This document shows, piece by piece, positions 7,873 through 16,403 of a stretch of 52,405 bases of DNA; positions within the stretch are counted from its first letter, which is position 1; each line of letters starts with the position of its first letter. A program made the translations under genes and the position numbers. A model generated the notes under the pieces. That model was not told the DNA's origin. It worked only from the letters and a program-made list of their open reading frames with translations, and searched no databases. The DNA lies in assembly GCF_900099675.1 (NCBI RefSeq), contig NZ_FNDQ01000019.1, positions 1 through 52,405 on the forward strand, given 5' to 3'. Origin of the DNA: Myroides phaeus (GTDB lineage: Bacteria; Bacteroidota; Bacteroidia; Flavobacteriales; Flavobacteriaceae).

Positions 7873-9090
7873 TTAAATTTCATAAATAAGCAACCCGTTC
7901 ATAAACTTTGGCTCTATATATGTACTCTTAGGTGGCATAATAAGCTCGTTATTAGCAACCTCTTTAATCTCTTCAACATTAGTAGGATAAAGCATAAAAC
8001 CAACCTCATACTCACCATCATCTACTAATTCTTTGATATTTACGATTGACTCATTACCAGGAACATAGTCAATTCTTGCATCATTACGCAAATCATCTAA
8101 TCCCAAAATAGGGTGTAGCACTTCATCATATAAAATCTGTGCATCCAATTGCTGTAATATATCAGACGTTTCTTTTACTTCTTTCAATTTCAAAGCATAG
8201 AAATCCCCATCTAAATACATACCAAACTCCATCTTTTTGGTCGGTTTCCACAATTGTTGCTCCTTATTCTCGACAATAAACTTCTCCTGTAACAAGGCTA
8301 AGAACTCCTCTTTTGTATGATTATTCAAATCGTGAATAATTCTGTTAAACTCATAAATCTTAATATTGTTTTCCGCAATTAAGAAAGTCATTACAGAGTT
8401 ATCGTGTCCTTGCGGATTATCTTTGTGTTCTGTCTGCAACAATTCAGCAGAAGCACATCGGTGATGTCCATCAGCAATATAAATTTCATCTACTTTCTCA
8501 AACTGTTGACACAGCCAACTAATATCTGAGTCCTCATCAATCTTCCAAATAGTATGGCGTTCCTTTGTAACCGTCGTAAAATCATACAAAGGTTTATTCG
8601 CTTTGTGATTAGTAATCCACAGATCAATATCTTTCTGATCAGGGTACATCATCAATACAGGCTCTGTGTTAAATCTGCTGTGGTATAAATACTCCTTAAA
8701 CAATTTAACCCTGTATTCAAGAGTATCCTCGTGTTTTTTTATCACATTACTCTGATAATCCTCAATAGAAGTACCCGCCACAATACCTGTAAATTGCCAT
8801 GATTTAGTCGTAATCTGATATAAATAAAAGATAGGCTTATCCTCTGTAACAAGAATACCTTCTTTTTTAAAATCTTTTAGCTTTGCAGCCACCATTTTAA
8901 ACCTCTTATCATACGTAACTTTCTGAGGATTAACATATGCAGGGTTCAACACGTGTAAAAAAGAATACGGATTGTAATCTAATAAATACGCAATTTCCAC
9001 TGCATTGTAGTCCTCAAAAGATCTACAACTCACCAAACTAACTTTATCACGCGTAGGGCGCAAACCTTTAAAGGGGATAATCTTTGCCAT
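7873..9090 (-). CDS. DUF1015 family protein
   Basis: A 405-residue protein recognisable as DUF1015 by its N terminus (IIPFKGLRPTRDKVSLVS), the YDVI-like NPYSFLHVLNP segment and the central DGHHRCASAELL motif. The function of this family is not established; it is often found beside serine/threonine metabolism or PLP genes. Here it is the first gene of a six-gene minus-strand operon with yggS next, which fits a link to PLP homeostasis (inference). A TATTTTTG promoter motif lies 14 bp upstream of its ATG. Confidence 0.9.
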   Translation of the reverse strand: MAKIIPFKGLRPTRDKVSLVSCRSFEDYNAVEIAYLLDYNPYSFLHVLNPAYVNPQKVTYDKRFKMVAAKLKDFKKEGILVTEDKPIFYLYQITTKSWQFTGIVAGTSIEDYQSNVIKKHEDTLEYRVKLFKEYLYHSRFNTEPVLMMYPDQKDIDLWITNHKANKPLYDFTTVTKERHTIWKIDEDSDISWLCQQFEKVDEIYIADGHHRCASAELLQTEHKDNPQGHDNSVMTFLIAENNIKIYEFNRIIHDLNNHTKEEFLALLQEKFIVENKEQQLWKPTKKMEFGMYLDGDFYALKLKEVKETSDILQQLDAQILYDEVLHPILGLDDLRNDARIDYVPGNESIVNIKELVDDGEYEVGFMLYPTNVEEIKEVANNELIMPPKSTYIEPKFMNGLLIYEI

Positions 9091-9103
9091 TCTAATATGG
9101 TAT

Positions 9104-9111
9104 CAAAAATA
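9104..9111 (-). promoter_or_regulatory. Predicted -7 element for the DUF1015-yggS-exonuclease-channel-miaA-thioesterase operon
   Basis: On the minus strand this reads TATTTTTG, matching the Bacteroidota consensus TAnnTTTG. The expected start of transcription is about 9098, leaving a leader of only about 8 nt before the ATG at 9090. The palindromic element 9112-9269 begins at the next base, so the -33 region lies within it. Confidence 0.6.
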
Positions 9112-9269
9112 TTAAACCCAAACTGCACAACAGATCTTTTTACCGGTAGTTAGAAATACTTTATAATTATTCTTAAGCTAATCAGAAATAAGGGGTTATC
9201 TCTATTTAGCCGTAACAACTACCAAGCATCACAATCTCACCTATACATCTCCTGTGTAATTTGGGTTAA
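9112..9269. repeat. 158-bp palindromic intergenic element with imperfect terminal inverted repeats
   Basis: The ends, 9112-9135 and 9247-9269, are imperfect inverted repeats of each other: AACCCAAA pairs exactly and about 9 of the next 13 bases match. Inside, GGTAGTT (within 9139-9155) is answered by AACTACC (about 9216-9222). A third small repeat surrounds AGGGGTTATC near the centre. No reading frame of note is present. It may be a MITE-like element or a structured regulatory region; the sequence alone does not decide. Confidence 0.5.
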
Positions 9270-9294
9270 AAAGTGTCTGACCAAGGCAAACACT
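9266..9294 (-). terminator. Terminator of the hydroxyacyl-CoA dehydrogenase transcript
   Basis: On the minus strand, an 8-bp stem (AGTGTTTG with CAGACACT, one G-U pair; 9287-9294 and 9272-9279) has a 7-nt loop and is followed by five T. It lies 40 bp after the stop of the gene at 9334. Confidence 0.8.
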
Positions 9295-9333
9295 CTTCTG
9301 TTTTATAAATTATTTTGTTTCTTCAATTCTTAC

Positions 9334-10221
9334 TTAAGAAAACATTTTAGCTACTTTTTCAGCCTTTTTGCTTTCGCTGTAATCGTAAAATCCTTCACCA
9401 GATTTCACTCCTAATTTACCTGCCATTACCATATTTACTAACAATGGACAAGGCGCGTATTTAGGATTTTTAAATCCATCATACATTACGTTTAAGATAG
9501 ATAAACAAACATCAAGACCGATAAAATCAGCTAATTGTAACGGTCCCATTGGGTGAGCCATACCTAACTTCATTACAGTATCAATTTCCTCTACACCTGC
9601 TACACCATTATAAAGAGTTTCAATAGCCTCGTTAATCATTGGCATTAAAATACGGTTAGCTACAAACCCAGGGTAATCATTTACCTCAGTAGGTACTTTA
9701 TCTAAAGCTTTAGACAAGTCCATGATTTTCTTAGTAACCTCGTCAGAAGTATTGTAACCTCTAATAATTTCAACCAATTTCATAATAGGCACTGGATTCA
9801 TAAAGTGCATACCAATCACTCGTTCTGGGTTTTTTACCACAGAAGCAATCTGTGTAATAGAGATAGAAGAAGTGTTAGACGCCAAAATAACGTTCTCATC
9901 ACAAACTTCGCTCAACTGTTTAAATATATTAAGTTTTAATTGTACGTTTTCAGTAGCAGCTTCTACAACTAAGTCAGCGTTTACCACACCATCTTTTACA
10001 TCTGTAAAAGTAACTATGTTTTCAATAGTAGCTTTTTTATCAGCTTCAGTAATTGTTCCTTTAGAAATCATACGATCTAAGTTTTTCAAGATTGTATTCA
10101 TTCCTCTTTCAATCGCTTTATCAGAGATATCAATTAAAAGAACTTTAAAACCTTTTTGAGCAAAAGTATGAGCAATACCATTCCCCATAGTTCCTGCACC
10201 AATAACGGCAATATTTTTCAT
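9334..10221 (-). CDS. 3-hydroxyacyl-CoA (3-hydroxybutyryl-CoA) dehydrogenase
   Basis: NAD-dependent oxidation of 3-hydroxyacyl-CoA, in fatty-acid or butyrate-type metabolism. The 295-residue length equals that of single-function enzymes. The Rossmann motif GAGTMG starts at residue 8. ASNTSSISIT and MHFMNPVP (with the catalytic His) mark the active site, and the C-terminal domain includes DYPGFVANRILMPM and GPLQLADFIGLDV. It follows the Gfo/Idh gene by 21 bp on the same strand, so they probably share a transcript that ends in the hairpin at 9266-9294. Confidence 0.94.
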   Translation of the reverse strand: MKNIAVIGAGTMGNGIAHTFAQKGFKVLLIDISDKAIERGMNTILKNLDRMISKGTITEADKKATIENIVTFTDVKDGVVNADLVVEAATENVQLKLNIFKQLSEVCDENVILASNTSSISITQIASVVKNPERVIGMHFMNPVPIMKLVEIIRGYNTSDEVTKKIMDLSKALDKVPTEVNDYPGFVANRILMPMINEAIETLYNGVAGVEEIDTVMKLGMAHPMGPLQLADFIGLDVCLSILNVMYDGFKNPKYAPCPLLVNMVMAGKLGVKSGEGFYDYSESKKAEKVAKMFS

Positions 10222-10242
10222 AATGATTGTTTTTAGTTAATA

Positions 10243-11208
10243 TTATTTACCAAAAGCATCGATAATTTGGTGAGCCAAGCGCAAAGCTTTCGTACCATCT
10301 TCTAACGTTACAATTGGAGTTGTTTTATTTACAATAGCATCGTGGAAAGTTTCCAACTCATCTAATATAGCATTATTCGCTAAAATTTCTGGGTTGTCAT
10401 AATAGATTTGTTTCTTAACACCTTCTGCATTTTGAAGAATAAGGTCAAAATCACCCGGAACTTCAGGAGCATCCTTCATCTTAACCACCTCACAAGTCTT
10501 CTCTAAATAATCAACAGAAATATAAGCATCTCTTTGGAAGAAACGAGATTTTCTCATATTTTTCATTGAAATACGGCTTGCAGTAACATTAGCCACACAT
10601 CCGTTTTCAAATTCGATACGTGCATTAGCAATATCTGGAGACTCGCTCAAAATAGACACACCAGAAGCACTAACGTGTTTAACAGGCGATTTAACAACGC
10701 TTAAAATAGCATCTAAATCGTGAATCATTAAATCCAACACTACAGGTACATCCGTTCCACGAGGGTTAAACTCTGCCAAACGGTGTGTTTCAATAAACAT
10801 TGGATTTTCAATTTTAGAACTTATCGCTTGAAAAGCAGGGTTAAAACGCTCTACGTGCCCCACTTGTCCAAGAACATTATGCTTCTTAGCTAAAGCAATT
10901 ATTTCTTCTGCTTCTTCAACTGTATTTGTAATAGGCTTTTCAAGGAATACGTGTTTCCCAGACTCAATAGCCAACTTAGCACAGTCAAAGTGAGATAGAG
11001 TAGGAGTTACAATATCAATAACATCTACAGCATCAATTAATTCTTGTATTGATTCGAAATTCTTATATCCAAATTCAGCAGCAACTTTCTCTGCATTCTC
11101 TTTAAAAGGATCATAAAATCCTACTAATTCATATTTTTCAGATTGGTTAAGCAAACGAAGGTGAATTTTACCTAAATGTCCTGCTCCCAATACTCCAACT
11201 TTAAGCAT
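10243..11208 (-). CDS. Gfo/Idh/MocA family NAD(P)-dependent oxidoreductase
   Basis: The N-terminal Rossmann fold shows VGVLGAGHLGKIH, and the EKPIT motif, whose Lys is catalytic in the family, is near residue 92. DLMIHDLDAIL lies in the C-terminal domain. I start it at 11208 (MLKVGVLG). A longer frame opens at 11229, but a TATTTTTG promoter motif at 11227-11234 would place transcription start downstream of that codon. The length is then 321 residues, normal for the family. Substrate is unknown; biliverdin-reductase-like or sugar oxidoreductase roles are both possible. It probably forms an operon with the dehydrogenase. Confidence 0.88.
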   Translation of the reverse strand: MLKVGVLGAGHLGKIHLRLLNQSEKYELVGFYDPFKENAEKVAAEFGYKNFESIQELIDAVDVIDIVTPTLSHFDCAKLAIESGKHVFLEKPITNTVEEAEEIIALAKKHNVLGQVGHVERFNPAFQAISSKIENPMFIETHRLAEFNPRGTDVPVVLDLMIHDLDAILSVVKSPVKHVSASGVSILSESPDIANARIEFENGCVANVTASRISMKNMRKSRFFQRDAYISVDYLEKTCEVVKMKDAPEVPGDFDLILQNAEGVKKQIYYDNPEILANNAILDELETFHDAIVNKTTPIVTLEDGTKALRLAHQIIDAFGK

Positions 11209-11226
11209 AAAACCAGATTTTGAAAA

Positions 11227-11234
11227 CAAAAATA
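11227..11234 (-). promoter_or_regulatory. Predicted -7 element for the Gfo/Idh gene
   Basis: TATTTTTG on the minus strand fits TAnnTTTG. Transcription would begin near 11221, 13 nt before the ATG at 11208, which supports that start over 11229. Confidence 0.55.
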
Positions 11235-11358
11235 TAATTTATTTAGCGAATGTTTCAATATATTAAGCTAAACTTTTTTTCATTTCTTTTTATCGCCCTT
11301 TTAAAGATTGCTTTTAATATAAAATATTGCTTATTTTGCAGGAAATAACCATTTAAAA

Positions 11359-12000
11359 GTGAGAGATTCTGCAAAACACCAAGGTCTTAGGAACCAGTTA
11401 GTTGAAATACTTAGACAAAAAGGAATTGTTGATTCAAATGTTTTAGAAGCCATTAGAAGAGTGCCAAGACATTTATTTTTAGACTCAAGCTTCGAGGATT
11501 ACGCTTATCAAGACACTGCTTTTCCTATCGGAGCTGGACAAACCATATCACATCCTTATACTGTAGCTTTTCAGTCTCAGCTACTACAAGTAAAGAAAGA
11601 CGATAAAATATTAGAAATAGGAACGGGAAGTGGCTACCAAACTGCCGTTTTAGTAGCAATGGGGGCAAGAGTTTACAGTGTTGAACGCCAAAGTGAATTA
11701 TTTAGAAAAACATCTACCTTATTGCCTAAATTGGGTATTAGACCTAAATTAATGACCTTTGGAGATGGCTATAAAGGATTACCTAATTACGCGCCGTTTG
11801 ACGGTGTAATCGTAACAGCAGGGGCTCCTTTTATTCCACAACCTTTAATGGCACAATTAAACGTAGGAGGTAGGTTGATTATTCCAATTGGCGATAATGA
11901 TCAAACAATGACGGAATTAATTCGCGTCAGTGAAACACATTTTGAAAAATACGAACACGGAGATTTTAAATTTGTTCCCATGTTAGAAAATAAAAACTAA
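11359..12000 (+). CDS. pcm: Protein-L-isoaspartate O-methyltransferase
   Basis: Methylates isoaspartyl residues so that damaged proteins can be repaired, using S-adenosylmethionine. The 213-residue product has the family block VPRHLFLDSSFEDYAYQDTA, the conserved PIGAGQTISHPY and the SAM motif LEIGTGSGYQTAVL. The start is GTG at 11359: no earlier start keeps the frame without loss of the family N terminus. A near-consensus TTG-spacer-TTATTTTG promoter ends about 20 bp upstream. The gene ends at a bidirectional terminator shared with smpB. Confidence 0.94.
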   Translation: MRDSAKHQGLRNQLVEILRQKGIVDSNVLEAIRRVPRHLFLDSSFEDYAYQDTAFPIGAGQTISHPYTVAFQSQLLQVKKDDKILEIGTGSGYQTAVLVAMGARVYSVERQSELFRKTSTLLPKLGIRPKLMTFGDGYKGLPNYAPFDGVIVTAGAPFIPQPLMAQLNVGGRLIIPIGDNDQTMTELIRVSETHFEKYEHGDFKFVPMLENKN

Positions 12001-12002
12001 AT

Positions 12003-12043
12003 AAAAAGAGGCTGTAATTATTAAGATTACAGCCTCTTTTTTG
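12003..12043. terminator. Bidirectional terminator between pcm and smpB
   Basis: GAGGCTGTAAT (12008-12018) pairs perfectly with ATTACAGCCTC (12026-12036), with A and T runs on the flanks. It serves pcm on the plus strand and smpB on the minus strand. Confidence 0.9.
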
Positions 12044-12061
12044 TATTACATTAAGTCAATA

Positions 12062-12514
12062 TTAATGTGATTTTTTCAAACGATCAATATCGCGTTTCGT
12101 ATCTCTATCTTTTATAGTTTCACGTTTATCGTAGTTTTTCTTACCACGACAAAGAGCAATTTCTAATTTTGCTAAACCACGTTCATTTAAGAATAATCTC
12201 AACGGAACAATTGTCAGACCTTTGTTCTGCACACTTTTCAAAAGAGACTTTAATTCCTTTTTATTCAAAAGTAACTTTCTCTCCGTCTTTGCCTTGTGGT
12301 TAAAATGTTTACTATGTGCGTATTCTTCTATCTGTGTATTAATAGCAAATAATTCGTGTCCTTGAAACTCACAAAAGCTTTCAGCAATATTAGCCTTACC
12401 CAATCGGATAGACTTAATCTCAGTTCCCGTTAATACAATACCAGCCGTGTACTTGTCCAGTATCTCATAATCGAACCTTGCTCTTTTATTTAATATGTTT
12501 ATATTCTTTTGCAT
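12062..12514 (-). CDS. smpB: SsrA-binding protein SmpB
   Basis: SmpB binds tmRNA and brings it to stalled ribosomes for trans-translation. The product is 150 residues, the usual size. Visible motifs are NKRARFDYEI at the start, GIVLTGTEIKSIR, the NI-ESFCEF block and the basic C-terminal tail KKNYDKRETIKDRDTKRDI. The frame is open up to 12583, but that extension would cross the terminator at 12560-12591 and the promoter motif at 12519-12526, so I use the ATG at 12514. The tail after DRD is helical and basic, as needed for ribosome decoding-centre contact. Confidence 0.95.
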   Translation of the reverse strand: MQKNINILNKRARFDYEILDKYTAGIVLTGTEIKSIRLGKANIAESFCEFQGHELFAINTQIEEYAHSKHFNHKAKTERKLLLNKKELKSLLKSVQNKGLTIVPLRLFLNERGLAKLEIALCRGKKNYDKRETIKDRDTKRDIDRLKKSH

Positions 12515-12518
12515 AGCA

Positions 12519-12526
12519 CAAAAATA
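12519..12526 (-). promoter_or_regulatory. Predicted -7 element of smpB, only 4 bp before the start codon
   Basis: TATTTTTG on the minus strand, followed by TGCT and the ATG. Given the normal distance between this element and the start of transcription, the transcript would begin at or within a base or two of the ATG, so the smpB mRNA may be leaderless. Confidence 0.5.
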
Positions 12527-12559
12527 AGAAATTTTTAATGTGAGTAGAATATATTTAAA

Positions 12560-12591
12560 ACAAAAAGAGCTGTATTTACACACAGCTCTTT
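12560..12591 (-). terminator. Terminator of the beta-barrel gene upstream of smpB
   Basis: AAAGAGCTGT (12564-12573) pairs with ACAGCTCTTT (12582-12591). On the minus strand it is followed by a T-rich stretch. It lies about 24 bp after the stop of the gene at 12615. Confidence 0.85.
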
Positions 12592-12614
12592 GAATTATTA
12601 TTTAACTCGTTCAG

Positions 12615-13196
12615 TTATAGGAAGAAATATCCTAAAGAAACCATCCAAGTATTAGGTTTTGTCTTAAAATCCTTACTTACGTTGTTAAAACCACCGTCAT
12701 AAGAAACGTCTAAAGTAAACTTTAAAACATCAACACCAACACCAACACGGTATCCGATATTGTTCTTATCAAAGTTGTCAAACACCTCACCAACTTGTTT
12801 CACTTTAAAGTTATCTCCAACCATATTTGTATAAACACCACCTGCATAACCTCTTAAATGAAGCAAAGGAAGGTTGATAAATTTATAACCAATTACTAAT
12901 GGCACTTCTAAGTTTTTCATTTTAGATGTTACATCAGAAGCTCCTTCAAACTTTACATTTTTTTCAGAATAAAGAAGTTCAGCTTGTAAATACGTTTTTT
13001 TAATATCAAAACGCGCCATTGCTCCAACTGCAAACCCCGTAGCACTTTTACTGTTGTAGTCTTTTAAAGAAGTTGACATATCTGTGAAGTTAGCACCTGC
13101 TTTGATCCCCACGTGTAGTGGTGAAGGGGATTGAGCTTGAACACTAAAACCAGCCAATGATACTGCCGCAACTAATGCATAAAAGTAGTTTTTCAT
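12615..13196 (-). CDS. PorT-like outer-membrane beta-barrel protein
   Basis: A 193-residue secreted protein with a clear signal peptide: Lys near the N terminus, a hydrophobic core, and cleavage after VQA at about residue 21. The mature part opens with HVGIKAGANFTDM, characteristic of the PorT-type outer-membrane barrel family, and continues with alternating hydrophobic strands. It ends in the aromatic WMVSLGYFFL, typical of barrel proteins. No enzymatic motif is seen; the role is unknown. It is monocistronic, with its own terminator. Confidence 0.85.
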   Translation of the reverse strand: MKNYFYALVAAVSLAGFSVQAQSPSPLHVGIKAGANFTDMSTSLKDYNSKSATGFAVGAMARFDIKKTYLQAELLYSEKNVKFEGASDVTSKMKNLEVPLVIGYKFINLPLLHLRGYAGGVYTNMVGDNFKVKQVGEVFDNFDKNNIGYRVGVGVDVLKFTLDVSYDGGFNNVSKDFKTKPNTWMVSLGYFFL

Positions 13197-13422
13197 AGGT
13201 ATTGTTTTTTATATTTCAGGGCTAATTTAGGTATAATTTAAGGTATATGTATCTTTTTATTGCAGATTTTGCAATTTAAGAGAAAATAAACCTTGTTTTT
13301 TATTCTATTAAATCTGTACTCTATGGGAAGTATTTAGCAACCTAATAAGCTACTACTTTCTTAATAAGAACATCTTTCCTTTATACTTTACACTATATAT
13401 AATCAGCTTTTGTTTGCACCAT
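13197..13422. other. Non-coding stretch upstream of the barrel gene
   Basis: AT-rich, with no frame that looks coding. It should contain the divergent promoters of the barrel gene (minus strand) and, further right, of the ornithine aminotransferase gene. A small inverted repeat TTGCA-5-TGCAA lies near 13261-13275. Confidence 0.5.
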
Positions 13423-13523
13423 CTACCACATTCCTTCGACACAAGTACCACATTCCCTCGGAAATAAGCTTTTTTACCGAAGGAGTGTGGTAGCAATGTG
13501 GTATTAGTGTCGAACTTGGTTCG
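13423..13523. repeat. Structured intergenic element, copy A
   Basis: TACCACATT occurs twice on the left (from about 13424 and 13446) and its complement occurs twice on the right in the forms GTGTGGTA and AATGTGGTA. The left segment 13437-13454 matches the complement of 13495-13512 at 16 of 18 positions. The inner ACCACATTCCCTCGG matches the complement of CCGAAGGAGTGTGGT at 13 of 15. The pairings are mutually exclusive, so two folds are possible. A small hairpin, CGAAC-TTG-GTTCG, follows at 13511-13523. A diverged copy lies at 51640-51738. Confidence 0.65.
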
Positions 13524-13734
13524 ACTAAATCAATACTAATACGTTTAAAGAAATGAATAAACAATTTAATAAGTCATATACTAAAACAACTTTACTTATT
13601 GTTTATTAATTAGTTGAAGTCCCTTTTTACTAAGAATACTTCATTTCTCAGGTAATCTTACACCTTTCATTTGCAGATTTGATGAAAAAAGAATTAAATT
13701 GCAAGAAGAAAAACACGCGAAAAACTATATTATC

Positions 13735-14976
13735 ATGTCACAAAAACTTACATCAGCGCAAGCGATTGAATTAGAAAATAAATACGGAGCACACAACTAT
13801 CACCCACTTCCAGTAGTATTAGCTAAAGGAGAAGGAGTATATGTATGGGATGTTGAAGGTAAAAAATACTATGACTTCTTATCTGCTTACTCAGCAGTAA
13901 ACCAAGGTCACTGTCACCCAACTATCGTAAAAGCAATTACAGATCAAGCAAATACATTAATGCTTACATCACGTGCTTTCTACAACGATAAATTAGGGGT
14001 ATATGAAGAAAAAATCACAAAACTTTTCGGTTTTGATAAAGTATTACCAATGAATTCAGGGGCTGAAGCTGTTGAAACAGCTTTAAAACTTGCAAGAAAA
14101 TGGTCTTACGAGAAAAAAGGAGTTGCTGAGAACCAAGCAAAAATTATCGTTTGTGAAAACAACTTCCACGGACGTACTACAACAATTATTTCTTTCTCAA
14201 ATGATCCTGATGCCCGTAAAAACTACGGACCTTACACAGATGGTTTCATTAGAGTAGAATACAACAACCTTGATGCATTACGCGCAGCTTTAGAAGAAAA
14301 CAGTGCTGATATTGCTGCTTTCTTAGTTGAACCAATTCAAGGAGAAGCTGGGGTATATGTACCAGACGCTGGATATTTAGCTGAAGCTAAAGCTTTATGT
14401 GCACAACACAATGTATTATTCATTGCTGACGAAGTACAAACAGGTATTGCACGTACAGGAAAAATGTTGGCTATTGACCACGAAAATGTACAAGCAGACA
14501 TTCTTGTATTAGGTAAAGCATTGTCTGGTGGTGCATATCCAATCTCTGCTGTATTAGCAAATGATGAGATTATGAACGTAATCAAACCAGGACAACACGG
14601 TTCTACTTTTGGAGGTAACCCAACTGCTGCTGCTGTTGCAATTGCTGCATTAGACGTTGTTCTTGATGAGAAATTAGCTGATAATGCTGAGAAATTAGGA
14701 CAAGTATTTAGAGCTGAATTAAACAAATACATTGCAAATAGTAATATTTGTTCAATGGTAAGAGGTAAAGGGTTATTAAATGCTATTCTTATCAATGATA
14801 CAGAAGAAAGTGATACTGCTTGGAATATCTGTTTAAAATTACGCGACAACGGATTATTAGCTAAGCCTACACACGGAAACATTATTCGTTTTGCGCCACC
14901 TTTAGTAATGAACGAAGAACAATTATTAGACTGTGTACGTATCATCACTGAAACATTAAAAGAATTTGAAAGATAG
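13735..14976 (+). CDS. rocD: Ornithine aminotransferase (ornithine-oxo-acid transaminase)
   Basis: Converts ornithine and 2-oxoglutarate to glutamate semialdehyde and glutamate, a PLP enzyme of arginine/proline metabolism. The product is 413 residues from the ATG at 13735; an upstream in-frame TTG (13699) is less likely. Family features include [61 protein letters not shown], the [12 protein letters not shown] segment with the PLP Asp, and GKALSGG with the PLP Lys at about residue 261. proC (44939) would take its product on to proline, but they are not linked here. Confidence 0.95.
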   Translation: MSQKLTSAQAIELENKYGAHNYHPLPVVLAKGEGVYVWDVEGKKYYDFLSAYSAVNQGHCHPTIVKAITDQANTLMLTSRAFYNDKLGVYEEKITKLFGFDKVLPMNSGAEAVETALKLARKWSYEKKGVAENQAKIIVCENNFHGRTTTIISFSNDPDARKNYGPYTDGFIRVEYNNLDALRAALEENSADIAAFLVEPIQGEAGVYVPDAGYLAEAKALCAQHNVLFIADEVQTGIARTGKMLAIDHENVQADILVLGKALSGGAYPISAVLANDEIMNVIKPGQHGSTFGGNPTAAAVAIAALDVVLDEKLADNAEKLGQVFRAELNKYIANSNICSMVRGKGLLNAILINDTEESDTAWNICLKLRDNGLLAKPTHGNIIRFAPPLVMNEEQLLDCVRIITETLKEFER

Positions 14977-14997
14977 GACTTAACAGTCATTACTATA

Positions 14998-15030
14998 GAA
15001 AACTCGCACTATTTCAGTGCGAGTTTTTTT
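14998..15030 (+). terminator. Terminator of rocD
   Basis: AACTCGCACT (15001-15010) pairs with AGTGCGAGTT (15016-15025), loop ATTTC, followed by seven T. Confidence 0.92.
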
Positions 15031-15222
15031 ATGCTATTTAATTAGTTGAGCCATTTCACATAGTTTACACGTTGTATTCCAGTTTCGCGTTGTAGCTAAT
15101 ACACCTAATTTCTTTTTAAAATAATTATCTTTCTTACAAAGTAATGGCATATTGTAGCAGATAAAATAAAGTGATTGCTTACAAGGTGGATTGTTTTACG
15201 CGCAAACTAAATAAAACAACAT

Positions 15223-15230
15223 TATCTTTG
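15223..15230 (+). promoter_or_regulatory. Predicted -7 element of the NAD-dependent epimerase-like gene
   Basis: TATCTTTG matches TAnnTTTG and lies 29 bp before the ATG at 15260. No convincing -33 TTG stands at 19-21 bp. The rest of 15031-15259 shows nothing I can assign. Confidence 0.5.
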
Positions 15231-15259
15231 TAGGCAACACTATTTCAATTTACTGCACA

Positions 15260-16261
15260 ATGCAACAAGTAGCACTCGTATCGGGAGGAAACGGACATTT
15301 AGGCAATAACCTAATAAGACTACTCTTATCAAAGGGAATCAAAGTAAGAACAACTGTTCGCAATATAAACAATACAAAACCATTTGAGGGATTGGATTGT
15401 GAAATTGTCTATGCCGATTTGTTAGACAAGGCATCCTTTGTCAAAGCATTAGAAGGAGTCGATGTGTTTTATGCGGTTGCTGCCAATTTTAAACTTTGGG
15501 CAAAGAACCCTCAGAAAGAAATTTACGACAACAACCTAATGGGTACGCGAAATGTGATTGAAGCAGCTTATGAGGCAGGAGTAAAGCGCATTGTTTACGT
15601 TAGCTCAATTGCTGCATTAAACTACGATCAAATGCCTACCAAAGAGGTTAATGGGTACAATACAAATCGTTTAGATACCTATTACAACTCTAAAAACGAT
15701 AGCGAAAAGCTCGCCTTTGACTTAGCTAAAGAGTATGGTATTGCGCTAACAGCTGTTATGCCATCTGCTATGATTGGAAGTAAAGCCTTTGCACCAATAA
15801 ACACTTCCTATAACGTATTGCAGACCATTTTAAAAAATCGCGTACCGGTAGATACGGGAATTACGGTCAATTGGGTAGATGTAAAAGACGTTGCCGAAGG
15901 TTGTTGGCTTGCAGCGGAAAAAGGAAGGGCAGGGGAACGCTATATTTTAGCAAATGAAAAGTGTTTAACCCTCACACAAACAATACAAATAGCACAACAA
16001 CTTTACCCGGAGTTAAAACTGATAACACCGATGAAAGTGCCCAAATCTATTCTGTTAGCATCAGCTTGGCTATTGGAAATGCTTTCTAAAATTAGTGGCA
16101 AAGCACCGATGGTTACCCCAAAAGAGATTAAAATGTTTGCAGGATTACAACAAGATTTTGACATTACAAAAGCTAAAACAGAATTAGGGTTTAGTCCTAA
16201 ATCAGGTACACAGGCAGTTATAGAAGCCTTGGTGTACTTACAAGAGGAGTATAATAAATAG
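15260..16261 (+). CDS. NAD(P)-dependent epimerase/reductase of the extended SDR family
   Basis: A 333-residue Rossmann enzyme similar in layout to dihydroflavonol-4-reductase and 3-beta-hydroxysteroid dehydrogenase-like proteins. The dinucleotide motif is VSGGNGHLGNNL near residue 7. The catalytic YxxxK appears as YYNSKNDSEKLA near residue 140, with SSIAAL upstream supplying the Ser. NWVDVKDVAEG is a conserved block in the C-terminal half. Substrate is unknown. It is transcribed alone, between a promoter motif and an unmarked end 142 bp before pncA. Confidence 0.88.
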   Translation: MQQVALVSGGNGHLGNNLIRLLLSKGIKVRTTVRNINNTKPFEGLDCEIVYADLLDKASFVKALEGVDVFYAVAANFKLWAKNPQKEIYDNNLMGTRNVIEAAYEAGVKRIVYVSSIAALNYDQMPTKEVNGYNTNRLDTYYNSKNDSEKLAFDLAKEYGIALTAVMPSAMIGSKAFAPINTSYNVLQTILKNRVPVDTGITVNWVDVKDVAEGCWLAAEKGRAGERYILANEKCLTLTQTIQIAQQLYPELKLITPMKVPKSILLASAWLLEMLSKISGKAPMVTPKEIKMFAGLQQDFDITKAKTELGFSPKSGTQAVIEALVYLQEEYNK

Positions 16262-16328
16262 CTCTTAAACAGAATTCAAACGCTTTAGTAGTAGCCCTTA
16301 CCACAATAGAAATACGAGCTATTTTTTG

Positions 16329-16336
16329 TATTTTTG
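16329..16336 (+). promoter_or_regulatory. Predicted -7 element of pncA
   Basis: TATTTTTG, a match to TAnnTTTG, 67 bp before the pncA ATG. Confidence 0.45.
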
Positions 16337-16403
16337 AACATTCAGACGACTTTTTTCAAGCAATTTGAAAAAAACTATTTAACTACCAAATATATTATAC
16401 ACG

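Noticed and set aside
12515..12583. Longer N terminus for SmpB
   Set aside because: It would cover a promoter motif and the terminator of the upstream gene, and adds a hydrophobic stretch absent from the family.
13511..13523. tRNA-like GGTTCGA motif
   Set aside because: It is a short hairpin next to copy A of the repeat; no cloverleaf or acceptor stem surrounds it. No tRNA was found in the window.
14337..14990. 217-codon minus-strand frame opposite rocD
   Set aside because: It lies fully antisense to a clear aminotransferase gene, and its residues (many Asn, Ser, Ala in runs) reflect the complementary codon pattern. No start context or family was seen.
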